Shown one piece after another: positions 53,270 to 61,763 of a stretch of 64,000 nt of DNA. Both the position numbers and the translations under genes were made by a program. The first letter of the stretch is position 1. The number at the start of each line of letters is the position of its first letter. The notes beneath the pieces are model-generated. The model had not been told where the DNA came from and did no database searches. It saw only the letters and a program-made list of their open reading frames with translations. The stretch comes from Methylobacterium sp. UNC378MF (GTDB lineage Bacteria > Pseudomonadota > Alphaproteobacteria > Rhizobiales > Beijerinckiaceae): positions 1-64,000 of the forward strand of contig NZ_FMWU01000031.1 of the NCBI RefSeq assembly GCF_900103195.1, in the 5' to 3' direction.

Positions 53270-54538
53270 TCACGCCCCCGTCCGACCCTCCGGCTGCGGC
53301 GCGATCCGGTCGCCGTCGCGCAGGCCGGCCGGTGGGCCCACGACCACGCGCTCGCCTCCGCGCAAGCCCGACCGCAACTCCAGTGCCGTCCGGGTCTGGC
53401 GGAAGATCGTGACCGGGCGCATCCGCACGACGGTGCTCCCGTCGGCCTCCGTCTCGACCACCGCCACGCGGGTCCCGTTCTGGTCGAAGATCAGGGCGTC
53501 GTTCGGCACCGTCACGGCGGGCGCGGCCCGCGGAATCTCCAGCGTGATGGTGATGTGGAGGCCCGCCCGCAGCGCGCCGTCCGGGTTGGGGATGTCGACC
53601 TGCGTCACCAGCGTGCGGGCGGCGGAGAGCAGCGTCGTCGACGAGCGCGAGACCGTGCCGGGGAAGACCTTCCCGGGGATCTGCGCCACCTCGACCCTGG
53701 CGTTGAGCCCGTCCCTGACGCCGTCGGCGGCGTAGAGCGGCACGTTCACCGCCATGCGCAGCACGTCGTCCCGCGCCAGCGTCAGGAGTGGCGCCCCCGT
53801 GTTGGTATCCGCCGTCACCGCGTCGCCGACGTCGTTGTTGCGGGCCGTGACCACCCCGTCGAAGGGCGCGCGGATCTCCTCGAAGCCGGTCAGGACCTTC
53901 AGGCGGGCGACCTGGGCCTCCTGGGCGGCGATGTTGGCCTCGGCGACCTTCACGGCGGCCTTGGCGGCGTCGACATTGGCGGTCTGCGCCAGCACCCCGG
54001 CCTGGGAGGTGTCGGCGTTCTGCCGGGTCTCGACCCCGGTGCCGGCCAGGGTCGAGGTCCGCCGGTTGGTCACGTCGGCGAGGTGGCGGTTGGCCTCGGC
54101 CTGGTCCACCATCGCCCGCGCCTGGATCCGCGCCGCCTGGAGCTGCAGCACCTGCGACTGCGCCTGGACCAGCTGCTGGTCGAGGTCGGGCGCGCTGATC
54201 CGGAACAGCAGGTCGCCCTTCTTCACGTGCGAGCCGAGATCGACCTCGCGCGCGACGATGTAGCCGGTCGCCCGCGGATAGAGGCTCGCCGTATCGAAAG
54301 CCTGGGTGGTGCCCGTCTGGGTCAGGCTCAGCGTATCGGAGGCCCTGGCCGCGAGGGCGACCCGCACGGTCGGCGGCTTCGCCTCGGCGGCCGGGGGCGG
54401 ACTCGCCGCCCGGGACGCTTCCGGCCACAGGCGGTATCCGAGGAGGCCGAGGCCCGCCAGCGCCAGCAGGGCGAGCCACCGGCGGCCGCGCGCGGGCGGG
54501 CCGGTTCCGTCCGCGGCTGAACTGTCCCGGTCCGCCAT
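53270..54538 (-). CDS. RND/ABC-type efflux periplasmic adaptor (HlyD/MFP family)
   Basis: The 422-residue protein has an N-terminal membrane anchor (about residues 18-37) and a biotinyl-lipoyl-like domain (GYIVAREVDLGSHVKKGDLLF). A long coiled-coil hairpin follows (about residues 110-215), then the second lipoyl half (FEEIRAPFDGVVTARNNDVGD) and beta-barrel domains. This is the standard architecture of membrane fusion proteins for RND pumps. No pump or outer-membrane channel gene follows it, so it is orphaned in this window or works with a pump elsewhere. The first ~200 codons of the longer frame upstream of ATG 54538 are antisense and not part of the gene. Confidence 0.88.
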   Translation of the reverse strand: MADRDSSAADGTGPPARGRRWLALLALAGLGLLGYRLWPEASRAASPPPAAEAKPPTVRVALAARASDTLSLTQTGTTQAFDTASLYPRATGYIVAREVDLGSHVKKGDLLFRISAPDLDQQLVQAQSQVLQLQAARIQARAMVDQAEANRHLADVTNRRTSTLAGTGVETRQNADTSQAGVLAQTANVDAAKAAVKVAEANIAAQEAQVARLKVLTGFEEIRAPFDGVVTARNNDVGDAVTADTNTGAPLLTLARDDVLRMAVNVPLYAADGVRDGLNARVEVAQIPGKVFPGTVSRSSTTLLSAARTLVTQVDIPNPDGALRAGLHITITLEIPRAAPAVTVPNDALIFDQNGTRVAVVETEADGSTVVRMRPVTIFRQTRTALELRSGLRGGERVVVGPPAGLRDGDRIAPQPEGRTGA

Positions 54539-54743
54539 CCTCGCCCTCGGGTCGCGCCGCGCCTGAACCGCCGCCTCGGCGCCCGGCCGGGACGCGTGCA
54601 GTGCCGTATTCAATGCGCCGTACTCAATGCATAGACCGCGCGCGGGCTCCGGGCGAGATGCCGCAGCGCACAGTGCGGCCCGTCCGCGGATCCTCCGAGC
54701 ACGCGACCGGTTTCCCTGCCACTGACGCAGGGACCGATCCACG

Positions 54744-55970
54744 ATGACCGAGATCTCCAGGCGCGCCGTCATCGCAGCCGCCGGCGGCGCGCTGGCGGCG
54801 TCCTCCGCCGCGGCGCAATCCGCCGGGCCGGCCGCGCCGGGCCCCGAGCGCGGCGGCAAGGGCGCCGACATCCTGGGCCCGCAGAACCGGCCCCGGGCCG
54901 CGGAGGAGCCGTTCACCCTGGCCCCGCCCGCCACCGACCACGGCACGATGCCGAACCTGAAATGGTCATTCAGCGACAGCCACATGCGGCTGGAGGCGGG
55001 CGGCTGGGCGCGCCAGACCACGATCCGCGAGCTGCCGGTCTCGAAGGCCATGGCGGGGGTCAACATGCGGCTCAAGGCCGGTGCGGTCCGCGAGATGCAC
55101 TGGCACAAGGAATCCGAGTGGGCCTACATGATCAAGGGCCGGGCCCGGATCACCGCGGTCGATCAGGACGGGCGCACCTTCGCGGACGATGTCGGCGAGG
55201 GTGACCTCTGGTACTTCCCGGGCGGCATCCCGCACTCGATCCAGGGGCTTTCCGCCGACGGGATCGACGGCTGCGAGTTCCTGCTCGTGTTCGACGACGG
55301 CGGCTTCTCGGAGGATTCCACCTTCCTGCTGACCGACTGGCTGGCGCACACGCCGAAGGACGTGCTCGCCAGGAATTTCGGCCTGCCCGAGAGCGCCTTC
55401 GCCAAGATCCCCGAGAAGGAGCTCTACATCTTCCCCGGCCCCCAGCCCGGTCCCCTCTCGGCCGACAGGATGGGCGGCTCCGGTCCGGTGCCGAAGGCCT
55501 TCAGCCACAAGATGCTGGCCCAGGAGCCGGTCCGCACCAGGGGCGGGAGCGTGCGCATCACCGATTCCACGGTGTTCCCGGCTTCCGCGACGATCGCCGC
55601 GGCGCTGGTCGAGGTCGAGCCCGGCGGCCTGCGCGAGCTGCACTGGCACCCCAACGGCGACGAGTGGCAATACTACCTCTCCGGCCAGGGCCGGATGACG
55701 GTGTTCGGCTCCGAATCGAAGGCGCGCACCTTCGACTACCAGGCCGGCGACGTCGGTTACGTGCCCTTCGCCATGGGCCATTACATCGAGAATACCGGTG
55801 ACACGACCTTGACCTTCCTGGAGATGTTCAAGAGCCCGCGCTACGCCGACATCTCCCTGACCCAGTGGCTGGCGCTCACCCCGCACCCCCTGGTGCAGGC
55901 CCATACCGGGCTGGACCCCAAGCTGGTGGAGGCCCTGCCGGAGACCAAATCCCCGGTCGTGCCGGGTTGA
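54744..55970 (+). CDS. Secreted bicupin oxalate decarboxylase-like enzyme
   Basis: The 408-residue protein has a probable Tat-type leader ([17 protein letters not shown]) and two cupin domains. Domain 1 has [14 protein letters not shown] and GGIPHSIQ; domain 2 has [15 protein letters not shown] and MGHYIENT, each giving the HxH, Glu and His set that binds Mn. Oxalate decarboxylases carry a lid segment SENS in domain 1; here [12 protein letters not shown] has Asp in place of Asn, which may alter the balance of decarboxylase and oxidase activity. It converts oxalate to formate and CO2 in the periplasm, and formate would feed methylotrophic formate oxidation. Specificity is inferred. Confidence 0.87.
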   Translation: MTEISRRAVIAAAGGALAASSAAAQSAGPAAPGPERGGKGADILGPQNRPRAAEEPFTLAPPATDHGTMPNLKWSFSDSHMRLEAGGWARQTTIRELPVSKAMAGVNMRLKAGAVREMHWHKESEWAYMIKGRARITAVDQDGRTFADDVGEGDLWYFPGGIPHSIQGLSADGIDGCEFLLVFDDGGFSEDSTFLLTDWLAHTPKDVLARNFGLPESAFAKIPEKELYIFPGPQPGPLSADRMGGSGPVPKAFSHKMLAQEPVRTRGGSVRITDSTVFPASATIAAALVEVEPGGLRELHWHPNGDEWQYYLSGQGRMTVFGSESKARTFDYQAGDVGYVPFAMGHYIENTGDTTLTFLEMFKSPRYADISLTQWLALTPHPLVQAHTGLDPKLVEALPETKSPVVPG

Positions 55971-56043
55971 CGCGGCCCGGAACCCGGACCGATCCTGGCG
56001 CGTCGACCCTGCGAGACCGCTCGTTCCCCGCACGGAGGGCCCC

Positions 56044-56358
56044 ATGCACGCCGCGTCCCGCGCGCTCCTCGCTTTGGCGCTCGCCCTCCCGGCGGGCACT
56101 GCCTGGGCGCAGGTGCAGCAGAACGACCCGAACGCCGCCAACACCTCGTTCGCCCTGCAGGGCCAGATCCGCGCGCTCAACCAGCAGCGGATCTCGGACT
56201 TCAACACGCTGAACCAGACGATCCAGCGCAACGTCCAGTTCGACGCCTCCGGACCCTACCTGCCCTACCGGGGCATTCGCGCGGGCCGCCATATCGGCCG
56301 CCATGGGGTCGTGCGGCGCGGCGGCGGCGTCAACACGAGCGTCTGCATCGGCTGCTGA
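56044..56358 (+). CDS. Small secreted protein, unknown
   Basis: The 104-residue protein has a signal peptide (MHAASRALLALALALPAGTAWAQ, cleavage near residue 23). The Gln/Asn-rich helical mature region (QQNDPNAANTSFALQGQIRALNQ) is followed by a Gly/Arg/His tail ending CIGC. No family is recognised. It follows the oxalate decarboxylase gene by 73 bases in the same direction. Confidence 0.6.
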   Translation: MHAASRALLALALALPAGTAWAQVQQNDPNAANTSFALQGQIRALNQQRISDFNTLNQTIQRNVQFDASGPYLPYRGIRAGRHIGRHGVVRRGGGVNTSVCIGC

Positions 56359-56466
56359 ATCGGCGGCTGCGCGGCCGGGATATCCGGGCAGAGCGGGGAA
56401 AGCCCGAAAAAAACCTTTTCCCGCGGGCACGCTTCGCCCAGAAGCTGGGCCCATGATGGCGTGCGC

Positions 56467-57741
56467 ATGAATATCCTGCTGATCGGCTCCGGCGGCCGCG
56501 AGCACGCCCTGGCCTGGCGATTGGCCCAGAGCCCGCTCTGCACCCGCCTGTTCACGGCGCCGGGCAATCCCGGCACGGCCCGCCACGGGATCAACCGCCC
56601 GGACCTCTCCGTCACGGACCACGCGGCCGTGGCCGCCTTCTGCGCCGTGGAGTCGATCGGCCTCGTGGTGGTCGGGCCCGAGGCGCCCCTGGTCGCCGGG
56701 CTTGTGGACGATCTGAAGGCCGCCGGGATCCGCGCCTTCGGGCCGACCCGCGACGCCGCCCGGCTGGAGGGCTCGAAGGGCTTCACCAAGGATCTCTGCG
56801 CCGCCTGCGGCATTCCGACCGCCGCCTTCGCGCGCTTCACCGACCTCGAGCCGGCCCTGGCCTATGTCCGCCAGCGGGGGGCCCCGATCGTCGTGAAGGC
56901 CGACGGACTCGCCGCCGGCAAGGGCGTCACCGTGGCCGAGACCCTCGACCAGGCCGAGGACGCGCTGACCGCCCTTTTCGCGGAACCGGGCGCCGAGGTG
57001 GTGGTCGAAGAATGCCTGTTCGGCGAGGAGGCGAGCTTCTTCGCCCTGTGCGACGGCACGCGTGCCATTTCCCTCGGCACCGCCCAGGACCACAAGCGCG
57101 TCTTCGACGGCGACCGCGGGCCGAATACCGGCGGCATGGGTGCCTATTCCCCCGCCCGGGTGGTCACGCCGGAGATCGAGGCCCGGGTCATGGCCGAGAT
57201 CATCGGCCCGACGCTCGCGGGCATGCGGGCCCGGGGCTGCCCGTTCACCGGCATCCTCTATGCCGGCCTGATGCTCACCGCCGACGGCCCCAAGCTCATC
57301 GAGTACAACACCCGCTTCGGCGATCCCGAGGCGCAGGTGCTGATGCCGCGCCTCGCCTCCGATCTGGTGCCGGCCCTGCTCTCGGCCTGCGAGGGCGACC
57401 TGTCCGGCGTGAGCCTGGAATTCGATTCCCATCGGGCGGCCCTCACCGTGGTGATGGCGGCGGCCGGCTATCCGGGGGCCGTGGTCCGCGGCTCGGTGAT
57501 CCGGGGCGTCGAGGCCGCGGAGGGCGACGGGGTTTACGTGTTCCAGGCCGGAACCCGCGCCGAGGACGGGCAGCTTCTGGCCGATGGCGGCCGGGTGCTG
57601 GCGGTCACGGCGCTCGGCGACAGCGTCACCGACGCCCAGGCCCGCGCCTACACGGCGGTGGCCCGGATCGACTGGCCGGAAGGCTTCTGCCGACGGGATA
57701 TCGGGTTCCGGGCGGTGGCGCGGGAGGCCGGGCAGGGCTGA
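56467..57741 (+). CDS. purD: Phosphoribosylamine-glycine ligase
   Basis: PurD joins glycine to phosphoribosylamine with ATP in the second step of purine synthesis. The 424-residue ATP-grasp protein shows [73 protein letters not shown] and [16 protein letters not shown] 56467 is preferred; a GTG six bases upstream is a possible alternative. Other pur genes are not nearby, as is usual for this dispersed pathway. It consumes glycine, but it is not preceded by a riboswitch. Confidence 0.95.
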   Translation: MNILLIGSGGREHALAWRLAQSPLCTRLFTAPGNPGTARHGINRPDLSVTDHAAVAAFCAVESIGLVVVGPEAPLVAGLVDDLKAAGIRAFGPTRDAARLEGSKGFTKDLCAACGIPTAAFARFTDLEPALAYVRQRGAPIVVKADGLAAGKGVTVAETLDQAEDALTALFAEPGAEVVVEECLFGEEASFFALCDGTRAISLGTAQDHKRVFDGDRGPNTGGMGAYSPARVVTPEIEARVMAEIIGPTLAGMRARGCPFTGILYAGLMLTADGPKLIEYNTRFGDPEAQVLMPRLASDLVPALLSACEGDLSGVSLEFDSHRAALTVVMAAAGYPGAVVRGSVIRGVEAAEGDGVYVFQAGTRAEDGQLLADGGRVLAVTALGDSVTDAQARAYTAVARIDWPEGFCRRDIGFRAVAREAGQG

Positions 57742-57868
57742 AATCCTGGTTTCAGAAGGTCGTCGACCTTTGCGGGTCCAGGGCGGAGCCCTGGTGTCGG
57801 GCCTCGCCCGAATGTCGGGGCTCCGCCTCCGAAACCCGCCAAAGGGCGCAGCCCTTCGGAAATCCCCT
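57742..57868. repeat. Dispersed intergenic palindromic repeat, copy 5 (inverted)
   Basis: This full copy runs in the opposite orientation to copies 1-4 and lies exactly between the convergent ends of purD and ggt. Hairpins AAGGTCGTCGACCTT (57757-57771), CAGGGCGGAGCCCTG (57779-57793), GGGGCTCCGCCTCC and AAGGGCGCAGCCCTT (57842-57856) are readable. It may serve as a bidirectional terminator. Confidence 0.75.
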
Positions 57869-59648
57869 AGTCTCCGATCGCCGCGCCGGCCGGCCTCCGG
57901 TTGTCGTTGGCGCCGTAGAGCAGGCCCGGCCGCATCCGCTCGGTGCGCGAGGCGTCGTTGCCCGAGGAGGCCGCCTCCGGGGCCACCGGTGCGGCGCCGC
58001 GCACCGCGATGAGCTCCTGCGCGCCCCAGGGCTTCTGCTCGACGATCGTGTGGCCCATCCCCCGCAGGATGCCCTGCGTGTCCGCCGAGAGCGCGAAGGG
58101 CTCGGCGTAGACGGTGTCGGGCAGCCATTGGTGGTGGATGCGCGGGGCGTCCACCGCCTCCTGCGGCTCCATGCCGAAATCGAGCATGTTGATCAGCGTC
58201 TGCGCGTTGATCGTGATGATCCGCGATCCCCCCGGCGAGCCGGCCACTAGCGCGACCTTGCCGTCGCGCAGCACGATCGTGGGCGCCATGGACGAGAGCG
58301 GGCGCTTGCCCGGCTGGATCGCGTTCTTCGTCCCCTGCACGAGGCCGAACAGGTTCGGAACCCCGGTCTTGACCGTGAAGTCGTCCATCTCGTCGTTCAG
58401 GAAGAAGCCCGTATCGGCGGCGATCACCCCGGCGCCGAAATAGCCGTTGATCGTGTAGGTCAGCGAGACGGCGTTACCGGCTTTGTCCATCACCGAGATA
58501 TGGGTCGTCTCGGCCCGCTCCCGCGTCTCCAGGGCCGGATCCGGGCGGATCTCCGCCGACGGGGTCGCCCGGTCCGGACGGATCGAGGCCCGGAGCGTCT
58601 CCGCGTAGGCCGGCGACAGGAGCCGGTCGACCGGGTTTTCCACGAAGGCCGGGTCGCCGAGCAGCAGGTTGCGGTCGGCATAGGCGCGCCGCATCGCCTC
58701 GACCATCACGTGTACGGTCCGGGCCGCGTTGAACCCGGCGGCCCGCAGGTCGTAGCCGTCGAGGATGTTGAGGATCTCGCAGAGCGTGGTGCCGCCCGAC
58801 GAGGGCGGGGGCGCCGACAGGATGGTGGCGCCCCGGTAGCGGCAGGTCAGCGGCTCGGACTGCGTCACCGTGTAGGCGGCGAAGTCGGGAGCCGTCAGGA
58901 GGCCGCCGCCCGCACGCGACGCCGCCTCCACGGCGTCCGGGATCGCGCCCTTGTAGAACGCGTCCGAGCCGTGGTCGGCGATCGCCTGGAGGGTGCGGGC
59001 GAGGTCGGCCTGGACCAGCCGATCCCCGGGCCGCCAGGGGCTGCCGTCGGGGCGCAGGAAGATGCGGGCGACGTTCCCTTGAGCGGAAAACAGCTTGGTG
59101 CCGGATTCGAGGATATCGGTGTCGCCCCGCGTGAGAACGAACCCGTCCCGGGCGAGCGCGATCGCGGGTGCCAGGACCCGGGCCAGCGGCAGGGTCCCGT
59201 ATTCGGCGAGGGCGGTGTTGAGGCCGAGCACGGTTCCGGGCACGCCGGCCGCCTTCCAGCCGCGCAGGCTCGCGCCCTTCACGACGGTGCCGGCGGCGTC
59301 GAGATACATGTCCCGGGTCGCGGCCGCCGGGGCGGTCTCGCGGAAATTGACGAAGCGGCTGCGCCCGTCGGCGGCGTGCAGCACCAGGAACCCGCCGCCG
59401 CCGAGATTGCCGCAGCACGGGTTCACCACCGCCTCGGCATAGGCCACCGCCACGGCGGCGTCGACGGCGTTGCCGCCGGCCCGGAGGATGTCGGCGCCCA
59501 CCTGCGAGGCGAGGCGCTGGGAGGAGACCACCATCCCGTTCTCGGCCTCCACGGCCGGCCCCGAGGCGGCCCGGGCGGCGGGGCCTCCGAGGGTGAGGAG
59601 GGTGGCCAGGAGCAGCGCGCGTGCCGGTGCGATCATCGGTGCGATCAT
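57867..59648 (-). CDS. ggt: Gamma-glutamyltransferase
   Basis: The 593-residue precursor has a signal peptide (MIAPMIAPARALLLATLLTLG, cleavage near ARAAS). It contains the N-terminal-nucleophile fold of gamma-glutamyltransferases: SSQRLASQVGADILRAGGNAVDAAVA and CCGNLGGGGFLVLH in the large subunit, and ERAETTHISVMDKAGNAVSLTYTIN, where the Thr becomes the nucleophile after self-cleavage. The small subunit has GVIAADTGFFLNDEMDDF, SSMAPTIVL and SPGGSRII. It cleaves glutathione and gamma-glutamyl peptides in the periplasm. ATG 59648 gives the best leader. It ends at a palindromic repeat facing purD. Confidence 0.95.
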   Translation of the reverse strand: MIAPMIAPARALLLATLLTLGGPAARAASGPAVEAENGMVVSSQRLASQVGADILRAGGNAVDAAVAVAYAEAVVNPCCGNLGGGGFLVLHAADGRSRFVNFRETAPAAATRDMYLDAAGTVVKGASLRGWKAAGVPGTVLGLNTALAEYGTLPLARVLAPAIALARDGFVLTRGDTDILESGTKLFSAQGNVARIFLRPDGSPWRPGDRLVQADLARTLQAIADHGSDAFYKGAIPDAVEAASRAGGGLLTAPDFAAYTVTQSEPLTCRYRGATILSAPPPSSGGTTLCEILNILDGYDLRAAGFNAARTVHVMVEAMRRAYADRNLLLGDPAFVENPVDRLLSPAYAETLRASIRPDRATPSAEIRPDPALETRERAETTHISVMDKAGNAVSLTYTINGYFGAGVIAADTGFFLNDEMDDFTVKTGVPNLFGLVQGTKNAIQPGKRPLSSMAPTIVLRDGKVALVAGSPGGSRIITINAQTLINMLDFGMEPQEAVDAPRIHHQWLPDTVYAEPFALSADTQGILRGMGHTIVEQKPWGAQELIAVRGAAPVAPEAASSGNDASRTERMRPGLLYGANDNRRPAGAAIGD

Positions 59649-59724
59649 CCCTGCCCTCTCCGGTGCGGATCCCGCACCGCCATATAGGGGACGGCACGCA
59701 GGAGTCGCGGCTCCCATCCGATCA

Positions 59725-59803
59725 CCTCATCCTGAGGTGCTGCGAAGCAGCCGCGAAGGAGGGCTCCTTCGAGGCCTGCTGACGCGGGCGCCTCAGGATG
59801 AGG
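59725..59803. repeat. CCTCATCCTGAGG-type dispersed palindrome
   Basis: Perfect inverted 13-mers (59725-59737 and 59791-59803) flank a hairpin-rich centre with TGCGAAGCAGCC and CGAAGGAGGGCTCCTTCG. Elements with CCTCATCCTGAGG arms are widely dispersed in Methylobacterium and related genomes. It lies between the ggt start and the acdS stop. Confidence 0.75.
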
Positions 59804-59840
59804 GGGATGGGCGGGAAAGGCCCGGCTGTCAGGCTCGGCC

Positions 59841-60851
59841 TCAGCCGTTGCGGAACGTGTAGCTGTAGCCGTTCAGCGCCGGGGCGCCGCCGAGATGGGC
59901 GTAGAGCACCTTCGAGCCCTTCGGGAAGAAGCCCTTCTTCACGAGGTCGATCATGCCCTGCATCGACTTCCCCTCGTAGACCGGGTCGGTGATCATCCCC
60001 TCGAGCCGGGCCGAGAGCCGGATCGCCTCCACGGTCTCCTTCGAGGGCACGCCGTAGACCGGGTAGGCGTAATCCTCGTTGAGCACCACGTCGTCGGCCA
60101 CGATGTCGCCCGCGCCGACCAGGGCGGCGGTGTTCTGGGCGATGTCGAGGACCTGGGCCTTGGTCTGGGCCGGGGTGCAGGAGGCGTCGATGCCGATGAC
60201 GTTGCGCGCGCGCCCGTCGGCCGAGAAGCCCACCAGCATGCCGGCATGGGTCGAGCCCGTCACCGTGCAGACCACCACGTAGTCGAAGCGCAGGCCCATC
60301 TCGGCCTCCTGCTTGCGCACCTCCTCCGCGAAGCCGACATAGCCGAGCCCGCCATACTTGTGCACCGAGGCGCCGGCCGGGATCGCGTAGGGCTTGCCGC
60401 CCTCGGCCTCGACCTCGGCGAGCGCCCGCTTCCACGAATCGCGGATGCCGATGTCGAACCCGTCATCCACGAGCTGCGTCTGCGCGCCCATGATCCGCGA
60501 CAGGAGGATGTTGCCGACCCGGTCGTAGACGGCGTCCTCGTGGGGCACCCAGGCCTCCTGGATCAGCCGGCACTTCATCCCGATCTTGGCGGCGACCGCC
60601 GCGACCATGCGGGTGTGGTTCGACTGCACGCCGCCGATCGACACCAGCGTGTCGGCGCCGCTCTTGATCGCGTCCGGCACGATGTATTCGAGCTTGCGCA
60701 GCTTGTTGCCGCCATAGGCGAGGCCGGAATTGCAATCCTCGCGCTTGGCGTAGAGCTCGACCTCACCGCCGAGATGTGCGGTCAGGCGCTTCAGCGGCTC
60801 GATCGGCGTCGGGCCGAAGGTCAGGGGATAGCGCTCGAATTTGTCCAGCAT
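59841..60851 (-). CDS. acdS: 1-aminocyclopropane-1-carboxylate (ACC) deaminase
   Basis: AcdS opens the ring of ACC, the plant ethylene precursor, giving 2-oxobutyrate and ammonia, and is a marker of plant-growth-promoting bacteria. The 336-residue fold-type II PLP enzyme has its Lys at K50 in YGGNKLRKL. It also has [33 protein letters not shown], and the residues that separate true ACC deaminase from D-cysteine desulfhydrase: YEG in DPVYEGKSM and Leu in YAHLGGAP. It is divergent from acdR. Confidence 0.96.
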   Translation of the reverse strand: MLDKFERYPLTFGPTPIEPLKRLTAHLGGEVELYAKREDCNSGLAYGGNKLRKLEYIVPDAIKSGADTLVSIGGVQSNHTRMVAAVAAKIGMKCRLIQEAWVPHEDAVYDRVGNILLSRIMGAQTQLVDDGFDIGIRDSWKRALAEVEAEGGKPYAIPAGASVHKYGGLGYVGFAEEVRKQEAEMGLRFDYVVVCTVTGSTHAGMLVGFSADGRARNVIGIDASCTPAQTKAQVLDIAQNTAALVGAGDIVADDVVLNEDYAYPVYGVPSKETVEAIRLSARLEGMITDPVYEGKSMQGMIDLVKKGFFPKGSKVLYAHLGGAPALNGYSYTFRNG

Positions 60852-61027
60852 CGGGTCTCTCCGGGTCTCGGGGCGCGGCCGGGGCAGGAGCGGTCTCCGT
60901 CCGGCCGGCTGCGTCGAAGCGGGGATCCGGAGCAGTCACCGGACCAGGCCGGGGCGTCTCCGAAGCACGGCAGATATCTATCCGAATCCGTCTGAAAGGT
61001 GCTCTCGATCTTCGGCCCTTGGAGGAG

Positions 61028-61055
61028 ATGATCGTCCGCTGTTAAGCAGGATCAT
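61028..61055. promoter_or_regulatory. Inverted repeat in the acdS-acdR spacer, possible AcdR operator
   Basis: ATGATC (61028-61033) and GATCAT (61050-61055) form an inverted repeat with 16 intervening bases, in the 248-base divergent spacer. Lrp-type regulators bind such spaced dyads. The palindrome AGATATCT near 60970 is a second candidate. Confidence 0.35.
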
Positions 61056-61099
61056 AGGGCACCGTTCCGGTTTCTGCCGTCAAACTGAAAGAATCCGCC

Positions 61100-61564
61100 A
61101 TGTCCGATGGGCTCGACCGGATCGACCAGAAGATCCTCCGCCTCCTCCAGGCGGACGGGCGCATGGCCAATGCCGAGATCGCCGAGCGGGTCGGCACCAG
61201 CGCGGCCACCTGCCACCGCCGGATCCAGCGCCTGTTCGCCGAGGGGTTCGTGCGCGCCGTCCGGGCGCTGATCGACCCGATGCGGGTCGGACGCGGCACC
61301 CTGGTCTTCGTCGGCGTCGTGCTCGACCGCTCCACCCCCGAGAGCTTTTCCGAATTCGAGGCCGCCGTGCGGGCGATCCCCGTGCTCCTCGACTGCCACC
61401 TCGTGGCCGGCGACTTCGACTACATGCTGAAGATCCGGGTCTCCGACATGGCCGACTTCAACCGCCTCCACAGCGCCACGCTGATCGGCCTGCCGGGGGT
61501 GCGCCAGACACGGACCTTCTTCGTGATGAAGGAGGTGATCGACAACGCGCCCCTCGACCTGTGA
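61100..61564 (+). CDS. acdR: Lrp/AsnC-family regulator AcdR
   Basis: The 154-residue protein has the Lrp layout: N-terminal helix-turn-helix (LDRIDQKILRLLQADGRM, then ERVGTSAATCHRRIQRL) and a C-terminal RAM ligand-binding domain (LVFVGVVLDRST, LDCHLVAGDFDYMLKIRV). Its position divergent from acdS identifies it as AcdR, which activates acdS in response to ACC or related amino acids. It differs from plain Lrp by low similarity at the C-terminus, as is typical. Confidence 0.9.
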   Translation: MSDGLDRIDQKILRLLQADGRMANAEIAERVGTSAATCHRRIQRLFAEGFVRAVRALIDPMRVGRGTLVFVGVVLDRSTPESFSEFEAAVRAIPVLLDCHLVAGDFDYMLKIRVSDMADFNRLHSATLIGLPGVRQTRTFFVMKEVIDNAPLDL

Positions 61565-61620
61565 CCGTGTCACGATCGAGCTCTCCGATCCGGACGTTGC
61601 CTGAGATGCCCGGCGAGCTT

Positions 61621-61675
61621 GCCTCGAAGGAGCCCTCCAGCCGGCCGCGCCAGCCCTGGAGCCCGCCTTCGAGGC
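61621..61675. repeat. Palindromic repeat fragment
   Basis: GCCTCGAAGG (61621-61630) and CCTTCGAGGC (61666-61675) are inverted copies enclosing GGAGCCCTCCAGCC/CCCTGGAGCCC. The CGAAGGAG motif is shared with the centre of the element at 59725, so this is probably a degenerate relative. It lies between acdR and the convergent end of rarA. Confidence 0.5.
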
Positions 61676-61763
61676 CTCCGCCGCGCTCCGGCACCTCGGG
61701 ACGAGGCCGGGGACGAGGCCGAGGACGAGCGTGGCCGGCTGCTGGAGAGGCGCCGACTCCCGC

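Noticed and set aside
56461-57741. purD as a riboswitch-controlled glycine gene
   Set aside because: No glycine aptamer motif (GGAGAG..CTCTCAGGC) lies in its leader, unlike at 34861.
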